64,000 nucleotides of DNA from the NCBI RefSeq assembly GCF_900142915.1, contig NZ_FRCM01000010.1, positions 119,980 through 183,979 on the forward strand, read 5' to 3'. This document shows, in pieces, positions 10,101-18,391 of this stretch. A model generated the notes under the pieces. The model made no database searches. It was given only the letters and a program-made list of their open reading frames with translations, and was not told where the DNA came from. The stretch is from Mucilaginibacter sp. OK098 (GTDB lineage: Bacteria > Bacteroidota > Bacteroidia > Sphingobacteriales > Sphingobacteriaceae). A program made the translations under genes and the position numbers. Within the stretch, counting starts at the first letter, position 1; each line of letters begins with the position of its first letter.

Positions 10101-11528
10101 AACAATTTGTTTACATTTTATCCCAGCTCCCTGCTGAGCGAAATAGGGCAGTTTGCGGTTCGGGGAACAGCGAACATAAACGTACCGCGCGTAGCCGACC
10201 AGGCGATGAGCCTGGTGTATACGAAAACTAATGGGACATTTGACGCCAATGCAGGCGGCTTTGATGCCATTAATTTTGAAGGCAAAGGCTATGTTCAGTT
10301 CACGACCGACCCTGGCGCCACCTTTACCGTTGATGGAAATATGACCAGTATTAAGGGTAAAGTGGTTGAGCCCGGCAAATTTAACGCGATACCCTGCAGC
10401 TTCAGCTTTGGTCAGCAGTTAAACAACCCTGACGACCCAAATACCAATTGGGGCAAAATATTGTTACAGCAGGGATATAAACTACGTATGGACGGCGACG
10501 GTGTAGCCGGGCCGGCCGATTCTTATTTGACAATTACTGACTCGGGCAATGCTGACAACCGTATGGTTGTTGACCATAGCATCAAAGACTGGAACATCCT
10601 GAGTTTTACAGGGCCGGTAACCGACCCGAAAACAAATGACCCCAACGGCGGGCAGGCGGATGCTATGCAAAGCACCCCCACGGTATTAACGTTTAATGTA
10701 CTCGGCGATTTACAGGTAAACTCGGGTGCAATACAAATGAATAAGATCAACACGCCGCTAGGCAACCTCGACCTGATCTATGACTTTGCATTGCACGAAT
10801 TACGGGGTGCCTTGCATATGGACAAACTGGCCATTGGCACCTATAGCTTTACAGGAGACATACAGGTAACTATGGGCCCAAAAGGGCTGCTAATGGTGGG
10901 TAACGGCCTGCTGGATACCGGCATACTGCCGGTAGATGGTTTTGGTATAATTAATATAGGCATATTGTTTGGAAATACCGACCTTAAAGATGACGACATT
11001 GCAACGGTAACCAAATACAGCATGGCCAAAAACAGCCTGTGCTGGTTATTGCAAAATAGAAGCGGCTTTAAAGGTTTCTTTTTTACAGGCGGCCTGACAA
11101 TACTTGATAAGCATGAGAGCGTTAATTTGGGTATTGCAGCAGTATCTTTTAACGCAAACCTGGGTGTCGAGGCTTCATTGGGCGCTAATTTTGGTGGTAA
11201 AAATTACATGCTGATGCTTGGCGCCCATGGATCAGTAAATGCAGGTTTAACATCAATGACCGGAACAACCATACAAGGCGGTTTGGATGCTCATTTAACC
11301 GCCGAAGCACAGTACACAGATAGCGCGTTTGAAGTTGACGGTGATGCCGGTGTGACCATTAATTTCAAATTAAGTCAATACATTCCGTTCTTAGGTACGC
11401 AATCAATTAATGGTCAAAAAGGGGCAAAAATAAATTTTAAATATAAAAAGAATGATTCACACCTTACCTTCAGCATGGCTGATGACGGTAATGCGGTTAT
11501 ATGTACCCAAAATGGTGATATTCAATAA
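4143..11528 (+). CDS. Giant secreted TANFOR-type surface protein
   Basis: The product has about 2461 residues. The ORF could start at 4098, but that overlaps the previous gene and puts extra residues before the signal. ATGs at 4143 or 4158 give a normal signal peptide (KSWLLTLLLLTVVSFAFAQ). The first 200 mature residues (PPYSPYYSDY near the start, LPEGDYSFCI later) look like the N-terminal TANFOR domain of large Bacteroidota surface proteins, as I remember that family. Several Ig-like or carboxypeptidase-regulatory-like beta domains follow, for example SGRVLNHATQKPLAGVDV near residue 1180. A low-complexity linker lies near residues 870-1000, and a repetitive beta-rich C-terminus ends the protein. 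No enzyme motif was found. Confidence 0.7.
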   Translation: MKTDLMKVTKAKSWLLTLLLLTVVSFAFAQKVNISTSIFPPYSPYYSDYSGINASKVLVIVQNLTSNTLKIKLSGKLESRSVDIHTRENFIPLQPVVLLPHAVVQLNGSNLKDIFDANNLSVKGIDIATLAQSSRLPEGDYSFCINAIDYSDNKTVLSTPGVGCTFLPIVYPDAPVLASPGKTVTATNPQSVIFSWFNPAATPFGTQYHIEIAEMPDGQSDPNHVLDATSFPILSQNVSSFSYLYGALNLQLIPGKKYAWRVTAFDPLGKTVFKHNGISPASYFTYVPAVSGQSRVQLASAGNLFIINPACDSSVTIGQHVKLQMGWLWKNQLESIKTFGTLDSVLLNHYTEIAGAKGPIKLGKYVLDFEKVPGGPNPNARKSFSYSSNAPLQNFDLTYIQALAQGFVIGEKYKVTVTSYDQSGVVIDKATSCPWLLKGEVDSNIPKLTITGRLVYTLDKTGAPHGTNNTSITVQLADSQQQQPISNFRANASVTTDNDGYFTIQVTQSSADAGKGKYLNVRINSPYYSALANNVPILEVPAIQYVVKGNIVTPKQDTLKLGDIKTVAFTNSLTVHLKKGFPKTIGKSDYETLFGTDPNYSYLSVDNATIDTMGRIPDGTRVVLYRKAKANDIPYYEADTVVGKPLKYGFYQASKKLAETGIDPSYLFVADATTHNGAIGASTVVFSNLLCNFDANDQYYIKAILPNAPADLVAPEQMYVFKPANYGIIMMQHITSTDYHIISSKPPTAHVKGKLMYQWPSLPGVLHPYANKNVSIAEHIHSVLQGGLTPDPCQTVTYKKITPKPGGGLPIITDYDISNENDNIVVGQGVTDADGNYDIEIFTPNKAGPIPGVKVFASGDPCPPPNKDKDYQIAQAQAAPAPNINGDPLEKINSKINQGQQAISPGSGADGGLTGLGASKLLQIPAANGAPLDFSRGANGVKQPVNVNKGLNGTFGADAKPLVDKGAASGKAVGPSDNDDTTDETDDPDLTNHIERYYGLDGLQPGTFASYDHAPLNFEVQPFQTINLGTTVINVPELKNYTVHVTTKDIDSTNILAGAIVTVYRNANYNEEFVPDGEGSFKHPSQPLPANNIKSDPANPNVEWVIDHSFKLSIDGAHGHTVNIGDQRLMEPRGTLGKYTQYRVQVAPDNTNVAGNFFPKSDFLTFKKGNLLELEVISNFSRISGRVLNHATQKPLAGVDVILATDLKKADGKPMSIDLKTDNNGFYEVDNFQLSEFYWKDGDKLTISLFKVGYGMQLNAANSTLKGVGYNYYNELSLSPDKTQNFTTVDAGTNLPVAGAVMTTDSTIFYSDPNTTGLYSVPMSSTVVDTVHVYPTDVAYFEEKIPVSSGATIPAYIKLYKRHHHMVFQLRDEYNAIVNVDHINIIINNIHISNDVSGLGILEAKQQLALYKNYHPIYDQATQTISFDFENVSVNNFSIQIINTGAEGYIPQVFNLKNTESRDNKYYPITLRYGASVGGWVTYNGQKVSNARVYLDYSGQSEVSYDGKDGGTTDKSLLEARTDAKGHYRIRGIPISYDHQLVQVHATLDTDKMVNGIEKSADLRYGGDNNIATASFDLVSYGGPKIKNLYGFPLTVENIEKLSPSSYKISGIVDLGKSNSGFKMLSGSDKIRVNDVVFDAARGGGFEPTDKAIPLEATNTLKMQYLGQYNVKVQSPNETKGITTPLTIEKGTQGGLVKAHVSIVDNSFNYPSSYLNFTPDHSRLPISFHLVNSSDRLTDAEKLLIAAIYSAKPLNEVYHLADSINKPLMFKFIGFPTTADPVNSYINPADKLIHLDINFQANIPHSELGYANIHIKDMALDGYSIKPTKGADAIVVNLQTWQLIVKEWTIDPKLGGILSQSAYVKTGVVDVPANHFNLRNDLFELGEFDVKNITLGGGLVALNGINPKTTAFLWDENCGSDHKAHWRFSAIGSADGKTPAATVPLPDVPGKFSASTVNVDFFQLLSYNNENLISLSPNQEGLKMYNNNLFTFYPSSLLSEIGQFAVRGTANINVPRVADQAMSLVYTKTNGTFDANAGGFDAINFEGKGYVQFTTDPGATFTVDGNMTSIKGKVVEPGKFNAIPCSFSFGQQLNNPDDPNTNWGKILLQQGYKLRMDGDGVAGPADSYLTITDSGNADNRMVVDHSIKDWNILSFTGPVTDPKTNDPNGGQADAMQSTPTVLTFNVLGDLQVNSGAIQMNKINTPLGNLDLIYDFALHELRGALHMDKLAIGTYSFTGDIQVTMGPKGLLMVGNGLLDTGILPVDGFGIINIGILFGNTDLKDDDIATVTKYSMAKNSLCWLLQNRSGFKGFFFTGGLTILDKHESVNLGIAAVSFNANLGVEASLGANFGGKNYMLMLGAHGSVNAGLTSMTGTTIQGGLDAHLTAEAQYTDSAFEVDGDAGVTINFKLSQYIPFLGTQSINGQKGAKINFKYKKNDSHLTFSMADDGNAVICTQNGDIQ

Positions 11529-11537
11529 ACAGATGAT

Positions 11538-13568
11538 ATGAAATTGTATAATAAAATAATTGTTATGCCAGGCCTTTTTATGCTGCTGCTGAGTACAGTA
11601 AATGTTAGCAAGGCCCAAAAAACAACGAGGCTGGCGGTAGCGGGGCCAAGAGGTATATGGGTAGTTTGCGGCGATGTACTGCCCAAAAACTTTAGCTATT
11701 CCATATCCAGGCAAAAAAGCAGTGACGATGGCCCCTGGGTAAAAGTAGCAAACACGCAGATGCCGGCATCAAAGGAAGATCTGCAGGCTAATATATTGAA
11801 TACGGAAAAAGTGTCGGGTATGGATATTGCGCCACTTGACGCCGGTGCATTGCAGTCGGTATGGCAAAGGGTAACCAATAACGTTGTAACCAACTCGCCG
11901 CCCGAAATGCTTAACGACCTGGTATTACGTGCCGCCACCGGTACGGCATGGTATGATGCCGCCGCCGAGAGCGCTACCGCTTACCGGTACAAAATTGAGA
12001 TTGCCGGCAATGCCAACCTTAAAGCAGAAGACTATACCAACATTATTAAATATCCCATATCAAAGTTTGTCACCGATATCCGGCCCGCAGTTATTACTCC
12101 CAGCCTGGGGGGGATTTACGGCGAGTTCAAGGTTGTTGACAGTGGGCAGATGTACAAATGTCAGATCCTAAGAAGTTATTATTTGCGCAGTGGGTTTGAA
12201 GTTATTGACGCCAAACCCATATTCATACGGCGTAAAGGCAGTGTTTTTATAAGCTTTATTGATAATACCGCAGTGCAAAAGGTACCTTACTCCTATTCAG
12301 TCCAGCCCATTGACGCCGCCGGCAATCCAGGGTTTGCCTCGCCGGAGATGAAGGCTTTCGACGTTGCTGAAAAATCCATCGCTCCATCTGTTTACGGGTT
12401 ACGGGCACACTCAGATAAAAAAAACAGGGCGTTGCGGTTGGGCTGGAAGATAGTGAATAATAAGAATATCACTACGATTGATATTTACCGGAGTGAAGTT
12501 TACGATGGCCAATATGTAAAAATAGCCAGCGTGGCTCCAACTGATACCTCGTATTTTGATCGATTGGTTAAACCCATTACCACTTATTACTATTCCCTTA
12601 CGCTGAATGGTACGTATGAAACCTCGCCGCCATCGGCACGCGTGCCGGGAATTTTGGAGGCGATGGACGACAACCTGTTTCCGCCGGATAATGTGCAGCT
12701 GAAGCAGGATAGCAACAAAGTGGTACTAACCTGGGACAGGAATGAAGCCGATACCCGGGCTTATATTGTCTATCGTGCTGATAGCCGCGATGGTGTATTT
12801 AAACAGCTTGCAACGCCGTTAATAAGCACCCAGCCAGGCCTGAGCTATACCGACGTGCTCCCGGTGACTACAAATGGAATTACATATACATATGCCGTTG
12901 CCGACGAAAATACATCTTATGCTATCAGCCCAAAATCGAGGCCGGTTTATGCCAGCAGCTACAACTTTGCAGCATTGCCAATCCCCAATAAGATAACGGT
13001 CCGCAAAACCGACGACAACAGTAAGTTGCAGGTATTTTGGCCCGACATGAGTACTGTGTCGTCGGTATTTATGGGATATGCTGTTTTTAAAACAATAACC
13101 GTCAATGGTAAAACCAGTGCACCCAGGCAGGTTAGCACACGGTTGATACCCATAATGGTAAATACTTTTATCGACAATGATATTAAAACGCCCGGTATTT
13201 ACCACTATACGGTACGTACTGTGGGCATGGATAAAAAACGGATGAGCAGCGCAAGCCCGGAAGGCGGATATACCATTGAAGAGGAAGCAGGTCCGGCCCA
13301 GGTGAGCAACATCAATCTGTTCCCGTCGGCAGGCAGTGTGCAGCTCAGCTGGAACAACCCAATTGGCGAAAACCTGCTAAGCATCCAGCTGATGCGCGCA
13401 CCCGAAGGTAAGGAGCCGAAGCTTATAGCCACACTGGATGCAGGTACACAAGCTTACACCGATAAAAATGTTACAACCGGCAACACCTACTATTATACAT
13501 TTATCACAAAAAATAAAAACGGCAAAACCAGCCAGCCCACTGATGCGGTAGGCATACGTTTAAGATAA
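11538..13568 (+). CDS. Secreted fibronectin type III repeat protein
   Basis: The protein has 676 residues. It has a signal peptide (MLLLSTVNVSKAQ) and then at least four Ig/fibronectin-III-like beta domains. The typical pattern of PDNVQLKQDSNKVVLTWD followed later by SYTD and TYYYT recurs about every 95 residues, clearly near 390-480, 490-580 and 585-676. There is no lipobox and no catalytic motif. It starts nine bases after the giant TANFOR-type gene, so barrel, giant protein and FN3 protein form one operon, probably building one surface assembly. Confidence 0.75.
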   Translation: MKLYNKIIVMPGLFMLLLSTVNVSKAQKTTRLAVAGPRGIWVVCGDVLPKNFSYSISRQKSSDDGPWVKVANTQMPASKEDLQANILNTEKVSGMDIAPLDAGALQSVWQRVTNNVVTNSPPEMLNDLVLRAATGTAWYDAAAESATAYRYKIEIAGNANLKAEDYTNIIKYPISKFVTDIRPAVITPSLGGIYGEFKVVDSGQMYKCQILRSYYLRSGFEVIDAKPIFIRRKGSVFISFIDNTAVQKVPYSYSVQPIDAAGNPGFASPEMKAFDVAEKSIAPSVYGLRAHSDKKNRALRLGWKIVNNKNITTIDIYRSEVYDGQYVKIASVAPTDTSYFDRLVKPITTYYYSLTLNGTYETSPPSARVPGILEAMDDNLFPPDNVQLKQDSNKVVLTWDRNEADTRAYIVYRADSRDGVFKQLATPLISTQPGLSYTDVLPVTTNGITYTYAVADENTSYAISPKSRPVYASSYNFAALPIPNKITVRKTDDNSKLQVFWPDMSTVSSVFMGYAVFKTITVNGKTSAPRQVSTRLIPIMVNTFIDNDIKTPGIYHYTVRTVGMDKKRMSSASPEGGYTIEEEAGPAQVSNINLFPSAGSVQLSWNNPIGENLLSIQLMRAPEGKEPKLIATLDAGTQAYTDKNVTTGNTYYYTFITKNKNGKTSQPTDAVGIRLR

Positions 13569-13752
13569 TGTTTCACCCTCGCCGTTTCAACACGCTATGC
13601 GATAAAGTATATATCCGCCGGTAATATCCTTAAACTGCAGCGGGACAGTAACGGGCGTCAATTAATAAAAATTCGGGCGATGAATATTTAGTTTGCTTGG
13701 ATTGAAGATTTTACATATTTTAGGTAACGCTTTTGTGACGTTATCTAAACTT

Positions 13753-14466
13753 ATGGAATTGATCAATTGTGTGATTATCGATGATGATGAACTTGACAGA
13801 TTAACTGTTGAAACTTACCTCGAACAATACGACCTTATCAAGTTAGTTGGAAGCTTTTCAAATCCGGTTGAGTGCCTCGAAATCACACATACAAACAACA
13901 TTGATTTACTTTTTCTGGATATTGATATGCCTTATATCAATGGGATCGAATTTTTAAATTCTTTTAAAAATCCGCCGTTGTGCATTTTTATTACGTCATA
14001 TCCTGAATATGCTATTGAAGGCTTTGAAACACGCGCGCTTGATTTTTTGTTGAAACCCCTAAAGCCCGAACGCTTTTCAAGATCGATGATGCGCGCTACA
14101 GAATTTCTGCAGATAAAAAACAAGGCCAAGCTATATGATATTCATTTCGCTGAAGAGTTCTTAATCATCAAAGCGAGTTACGACCTGATAAGAATCAAGG
14201 TAAGCGACATAATTTACCTCGAGGCTTTGAAAGACTACACCAAAGTAATTACCCTCACAAAAACTTATCTTACACTGTCAAACCTTAAAAACTTTTTGGA
14301 GAAACTGCCCGAAAATCGCTTCTTGCGTATCCACAGGAGCTTTGCAGTGGCTATCAGCCAGATCAGGAAACTGGAGCAAAACGAATTATTGCTTGACAAC
14401 TTAAGACTTCCAGTAGGTAAAACATTCAGGAACGACCTAAACAGGATTTTGCTGAATATGACCTAA
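13753..14466 (+). CDS. LytTR-family response regulator
   Basis: From the ATG at 13753 the protein has 237 residues. The open frame reaches back to 13693, but the extra 20 residues lie outside the fold and the homologous regulator near 46 kb also starts directly before its first receiver strand. Receiver domain: acidic pocket IIDDDE and phospho-acceptor Asp56 in FLDIDMP. The C-terminal LytTR DNA-binding domain spans about 135-237 and includes DIIYLEALKDYTKV and RIHRSFAV. It would bind short direct repeats near promoters. The TPR histidine kinase gene begins 45 bases later and is the likely partner. Confidence 0.88.
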   Translation: MELINCVIIDDDELDRLTVETYLEQYDLIKLVGSFSNPVECLEITHTNNIDLLFLDIDMPYINGIEFLNSFKNPPLCIFITSYPEYAIEGFETRALDFLLKPLKPERFSRSMMRATEFLQIKNKAKLYDIHFAEEFLIIKASYDLIRIKVSDIIYLEALKDYTKVITLTKTYLTLSNLKNFLEKLPENRFLRIHRSFAVAISQIRKLEQNELLLDNLRLPVGKTFRNDLNRILLNMT

Positions 14467-14511
14467 TTATACTTATCTATGATGACCTGGTTACCAATGC
14501 CTTATTTTAAA

Positions 14512-16656
14512 ATGAGCGAACATAAATATATAAAGCGCATAGTTTTGCTGCTTTTGGCATTTTTGTTTGTAAATTGTAATAATCAGGTTAATAAAGGTGC
14601 TGCTGTAAGCAATGGGCAAAATATTGCGAATAATTTAAAAACGAAAGGCAAAAGGCTATTTGCCGAGGCCAAGTACGATAGTTTGATCACAGAAGCAAAA
14701 AAGGCTTTGATTTTGGTAACGGCGATTAAGGATAAAGCGTCAATGGCTTATGCAAACGATGTGTTAGGCATCGCTTTTTCCAGTAAACGACAGCTTGACA
14801 GCGCTGTTTATTATTTGAAAAAAGGCGAGAAACTAGCAATAGAAATAAAACATAATGGATATATGGTTGCTATCCAAACGCGTATAGCCGAACTTTACTA
14901 TGATTCTGGTAAGCCCGATTCGGTAACTGTTTACAAAGATAAAATGACCAGTGAGGCAGATACGATAAAAAACATTCCGTTAAAAATGCAGCTAACCCAA
15001 AAATTGGCTGATATTTATGGGACTACCAACCAGCCCGAAAAAGCACTAAAACTTTATTTTCCGTTGCTCGAGTATTACCGGGGTAAAAAGGATAGCCTTT
15101 ATACCGGCATACAATTATGCAACATTGCGGGTATGTATGCGCAGGTTTCAGATTTTAATAAAGCGATTGATTATTCACTAAAGGGGATAGCTTATCTTAA
15201 TGATCGGCAATACACAAAAACTATCAGCTACAACGATCTGGGTAGTTTTTATATTGATGTAAAGAAATATGACGAAGCGATAAATGCATTTAAAAAATGC
15301 ATAGCATTAGCCAAAAGCTTTAATAACATTTCCTACATGGAAGATACTTACGTATCAATAGCTTCTCCTTTAATTGAGTTGAAACAATTTAAGCAGGGAG
15401 CCGCGTATTTAGATAAAGCGCAGGAATACTATGCTGGTAATAAATACGAAACCGGTTTTATGTATGTATTGATAATGAGGGGAAAAATGGCCAGGAACCA
15501 GGGCAATTACCAAAAAGCTATTGTTTATTTTGAAAAATCGCTGGAAATAGCAAAAAGAACCGCCCATTTTGATAGTGAGTTGTACGTTTCGGGTTTATTG
15601 GCAGATGTTTTTGGCAAAGCAGGCTTATATCAAAGGGCTTACCAATACGAAGTGAAATATAATATTGTACGCGATTCACTGGAAAAGACTAATACAAAAA
15701 AAAATATAACAGACCTGGAAATAAAATATCAAAGTAACGAAAAGGAGCAAAAAATTGCGCTGCTAAACCAGGCCAGCAAATTAAAAGATATTGAATTAAC
15801 TGATGAAAAACGTAAATGGTGGTTTTTGTTGGCGTTTGTTGGTTTTTTATTGGTGATTGCCTTTTTATTATACCGCAGCTACGAGCAAAAAAGAATTTCG
15901 CACAAACTGCTTGAGGAAAAAAATGAGGCACTTAATTTATTAAATGGAAAACTGAACGAAGCCAATAGCTCAAAAACCAAGCTATTCAGCATATTAAGCC
16001 ACGATCTTAGGGCGCCCGTAAACAGCCTGTTTCAGTTTTTGAATATTCAGAAAAATCACGCGGGTAAATTAACCGAAATACAGAGGCAAAAACACAACGA
16101 GCGCATTATCAATTCGGCAGAAAACTTAATGGAATCAATGGAGGACCTGCTGATTTGGAGCAAAAGCCAGATGGATTCTTTCTCCCTCAAATTAAATAGG
16201 ATTACAGCCCTTGAACTAATCAGTTTAACAAGTACAATGTATCAGGATTTTGCGGAAGAACGAAAACTTATTGTCGAAATTAATTGCGCCCCGGATATAA
16301 ATTTGACAACCGACGTCAATTTTTTAAAGATCGTATTGAGGAATATTTTGAGTAATGCTATAAAATTTACGCCAGCCGGCGGACATATAAAAATTTCGGC
16401 TGAGCATCATGAAGAATGGGTGTATTTTAGTATTGCAGACAATGGACCGGGGTTATCGCATGAACAAATTGAAAATATATTTGAATGGAACAGCATCCGC
16501 AGCGATTCGTCCGGCTTAGGTTTAAAGCTTGCAAAAGAATTTATCGACCGTCTTAAGGGATCGATAGCGGTGGAATCTGAATTGAATGAAGGGACTACGT
16601 TTATAGTTTTGGTGCCTGCACAACCCAATGGGCAGATTGTAATTACTCAAAATTAG
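14512..16656 (+). CDS. TPR-containing membrane sensor histidine kinase
   Basis: The chosen start (14512) gives 714 residues and puts the signal anchor near the N-terminus (IVLLLLAFLFVNC, which resembles a lipobox). An earlier ATG at 14479 is possible. About 390 residues of TPR-like helical repeats follow, then one transmembrane segment near 435-457 and a short coiled coil. The HisKA box LSHDLRAPV has phospho-acceptor His497. The ATPase domain shows the N box (NILSNAIKF), DNGPGL and SSGLGL. This is the usual layout of Bacteroidota TPR sensor kinases. It likely phosphorylates the adjacent LytTR regulator. The signal it senses is not visible. Confidence 0.85.
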   Translation: MSEHKYIKRIVLLLLAFLFVNCNNQVNKGAAVSNGQNIANNLKTKGKRLFAEAKYDSLITEAKKALILVTAIKDKASMAYANDVLGIAFSSKRQLDSAVYYLKKGEKLAIEIKHNGYMVAIQTRIAELYYDSGKPDSVTVYKDKMTSEADTIKNIPLKMQLTQKLADIYGTTNQPEKALKLYFPLLEYYRGKKDSLYTGIQLCNIAGMYAQVSDFNKAIDYSLKGIAYLNDRQYTKTISYNDLGSFYIDVKKYDEAINAFKKCIALAKSFNNISYMEDTYVSIASPLIELKQFKQGAAYLDKAQEYYAGNKYETGFMYVLIMRGKMARNQGNYQKAIVYFEKSLEIAKRTAHFDSELYVSGLLADVFGKAGLYQRAYQYEVKYNIVRDSLEKTNTKKNITDLEIKYQSNEKEQKIALLNQASKLKDIELTDEKRKWWFLLAFVGFLLVIAFLLYRSYEQKRISHKLLEEKNEALNLLNGKLNEANSSKTKLFSILSHDLRAPVNSLFQFLNIQKNHAGKLTEIQRQKHNERIINSAENLMESMEDLLIWSKSQMDSFSLKLNRITALELISLTSTMYQDFAEERKLIVEINCAPDINLTTDVNFLKIVLRNILSNAIKFTPAGGHIKISAEHHEEWVYFSIADNGPGLSHEQIENIFEWNSIRSDSSGLGLKLAKEFIDRLKGSIAVESELNEGTTFIVLVPAQPNGQIVITQN

Positions 16657-16715
16657 GCGGAAAATTTAAATTGATTGACCCCAAGACACTTAATCTTTCC
16701 CAGGTAGTCAAAAAA

Positions 16716-16814
16716 ATGAAAAAGGATTTAGAACAGGCTTTTAAGGAAGTTAAGCTTCACAAGGAAGGGAAGATACAGTTGAAAACGCTATCTGAAGTTT
16801 TAGATGAGCTTTAA
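16716..16814 (+). pseudogene. Remnant of an antitoxin-like small gene
   Basis: A 32-codon open stretch encodes MKKDLEQAFKEVKLHKEGKI and ends in SEVLDEL. The frame is also open upstream (LIDPKTLNLSQVVKK) without a good start. The pattern EVKLHxEGK...LDEL resembles C-termini of small Bacteroidota antitoxin-type proteins as I remember them. No toxin partner lies next to it, so I read it as a leftover fragment. It could also be a real microprotein. Confidence 0.35.
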
Positions 16815-16853
16815 GATAGTGCCTGTTAAATCTTTTTAAAACAACATTCAAAC

Positions 16854-17735
16854 CTACACCGCTGTGTCCTGATTGCTCAACGACGATGGCGTTACACCAA
16901 ACCGTTGTTTAAATGACCTGCTGAAGTGGGCGACAGATTCAAAGCCGCTTTCAAAAGCTACTTCGCTGATCAGTTTTTTGCTATGAATGTTTAATAGGCT
17001 TTTAGCATATAATAAACGCTTTTCCAATAGCCATTTCCCCGCTGTGGTGTGAAATATAGTTTGAAAATCTCTTTTAAATGCGGAAAGACTGCGGTTGCCC
17101 AATTGGGCGAACTGTTCCAGTTTAAGATTATAGCGGTAATTATCCGCCATAATTCTTTCCAGGGCTACTGTGCCTGGCTCATTCACCAACGAGCAAAAGT
17201 AGGACAGCAATTCAGCATTGCCAGGGTTATCGGCTATGGTAAAGATCAATTCCTTAAATTTTAATTCTAATAAAGTTTGTGCTGGTTCCTTCGCTTCACC
17301 GAAATATGACGCCATAGAAAGGAAAAATCCTGCCAGGGTTTCGCTGGAGTTTAAGGTGATCACTTGCCGGTTCCCAGCGTGCTTAACGGGCGCACTGAAT
17401 TTTTTTCCAAGGGTTTGGCAAATAAAGTCGTCGGGTATAAAGAACAAAACCAGGCAAAAACCTACATCGGAAAATTGCTCCAGCACAAAGGCGCCTTTCC
17501 TGACGAATACACAACTGCCAGTACCAATGTCATAAGAACCCTCGGACGTATGCCATATCTTCCTACCCTCCACCACGTAAAAAAGATAATTGAATTGGGT
17601 CCAAAGCGTCGAAAATTTGTTTTTCATCAGGCGCGCTTCGGCCGGGCAGCTAAACACGGTGATCAGCGATTCATTGCAGGTAAACTGCCGGTGATAATTC
17701 GGGTGCTGTAGCACACTTTCGTACAAGTTGATCAT
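16854..17735 (-). CDS. AraC-family transcriptional regulator
   Basis: The protein has 293 residues. The N-terminal half is a cupin-like sensing domain (YDIGTGSCVFVRKGAFVLEQF). The C-terminal 100 residues hold two helix-turn-helix motifs typical of AraC regulators: LEQFAQLGNRSLSAFKRDFQ, then ISEVAFESGFESVAHFSRSF with the closing signature FKQRFGVTPSS. It is transcribed away from the truncated methyltransferase gene. The shared 110-bp gap contains two 12-bp direct repeats 21 bp apart, well suited as its binding site. It probably activated the methyltransferase gene. The inducer is unknown. Confidence 0.88.
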   Translation of the reverse strand: MINLYESVLQHPNYHRQFTCNESLITVFSCPAEARLMKNKFSTLWTQFNYLFYVVEGRKIWHTSEGSYDIGTGSCVFVRKGAFVLEQFSDVGFCLVLFFIPDDFICQTLGKKFSAPVKHAGNRQVITLNSSETLAGFFLSMASYFGEAKEPAQTLLELKFKELIFTIADNPGNAELLSYFCSLVNEPGTVALERIMADNYRYNLKLEQFAQLGNRSLSAFKRDFQTIFHTTAGKWLLEKRLLYAKSLLNIHSKKLISEVAFESGFESVAHFSRSFKQRFGVTPSSLSNQDTAV

Positions 17736-17765
17736 AAAACAGCTAAAAACGAAAGTTAATCATTT

Positions 17766-17798
17766 TGGACTTTTTAGTCACTATACTGGACTTTTTAG
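17766..17798 (+). promoter_or_regulatory. Tandem 12-bp AraC-type operator
   Basis: TGGACTTTTTAG occurs at 17766-17777 and again at 17787-17798, with a start-to-start distance of 21 bp (two helical turns). This is the arrangement expected for the two helix-turn-helix units of an AraC dimer. It lies between the AraC regulator and the methyltransferase start and just upstream of a -7-like element. Confidence 0.65.
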
Positions 17799-17823
17799 AC
17801 AAATTTCTCTTGCCTTTCGTACA

Positions 17824-17831
17824 TAATTTTG
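17824..17831 (+). promoter_or_regulatory. Bacteroidota-type -7 element
   Basis: TAATTTTG matches the TAnnTTTG -7 consensus of Bacteroidota promoters. It begins 26 bases after the second operator repeat and ends 14 bases before the chosen ATG. No good -33 element is visible, which fits activator-dependent transcription. Confidence 0.45.
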
Positions 17832-17845
17832 AAATAATAAAACGA

Positions 17846-18391
17846 ATGGAACAAAATGGTAATCAAAAGTTTAAATCAATAAAAAACATGAATCTAAACA
17901 AAGCATTATGGGAAAAGGGTGACTTCACCCAAATTGCAGCAACGATGCGCGAAAGCGGAGAGAAGCTGGTTGTCAAATTGGGAATAACCAAGGGCCTTAA
18001 GGTACTTGACCTCGGTTGCGGCGATGGCACAACCGCCATACCGGAAGCAAGGATTGGTGCAGAAGTTACAGGCGTTGACCTAGCCGCCAACCTGGTTGAA
18101 GCAGGAAACACACGGGCAAAAACGGAGGGATTAACCCAATGTAAATTCTGTGAAGGTGATGCAACCGACCTTCATGAGTTGAAAGATAATTACTTTGACT
18201 TGGTGGTCAGCATTTTTGGCGCCATGTTTGCCCCAAAAACGTTTGACGTTGCTAAAGAAATGGTACGTGTTACACGCCCAGGTGGCAAAATTGTTATGGG
18301 CAACTGGATACCGGGAGACCCGACATTGGTTGCACAAATTACCATACGGATAATGGCATTTATGTTAACCTGTTTATCCCATCGGAATTGA
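17846..18391 (+). pseudogene. Truncated class I SAM-dependent methyltransferase
   Basis: The frame is open from a TTG at 17765, but the ATG at 17846 is the natural start. The SAM-binding motif VLDLGCGDGTTAIPEA and the acidic loop GVDLA are present. The text then follows the family through RVTRPGGKIVMGNWIPGDPT and LVAQI, where homologues continue for roughly another 100 residues. Here, at about 18340, the sequence changes to that of a GH127 gene read in another frame and stops after 16 unrelated residues. The protein keeps its SAM-binding half but lacks the C-terminal part and is probably inactive. Confidence 0.75.
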
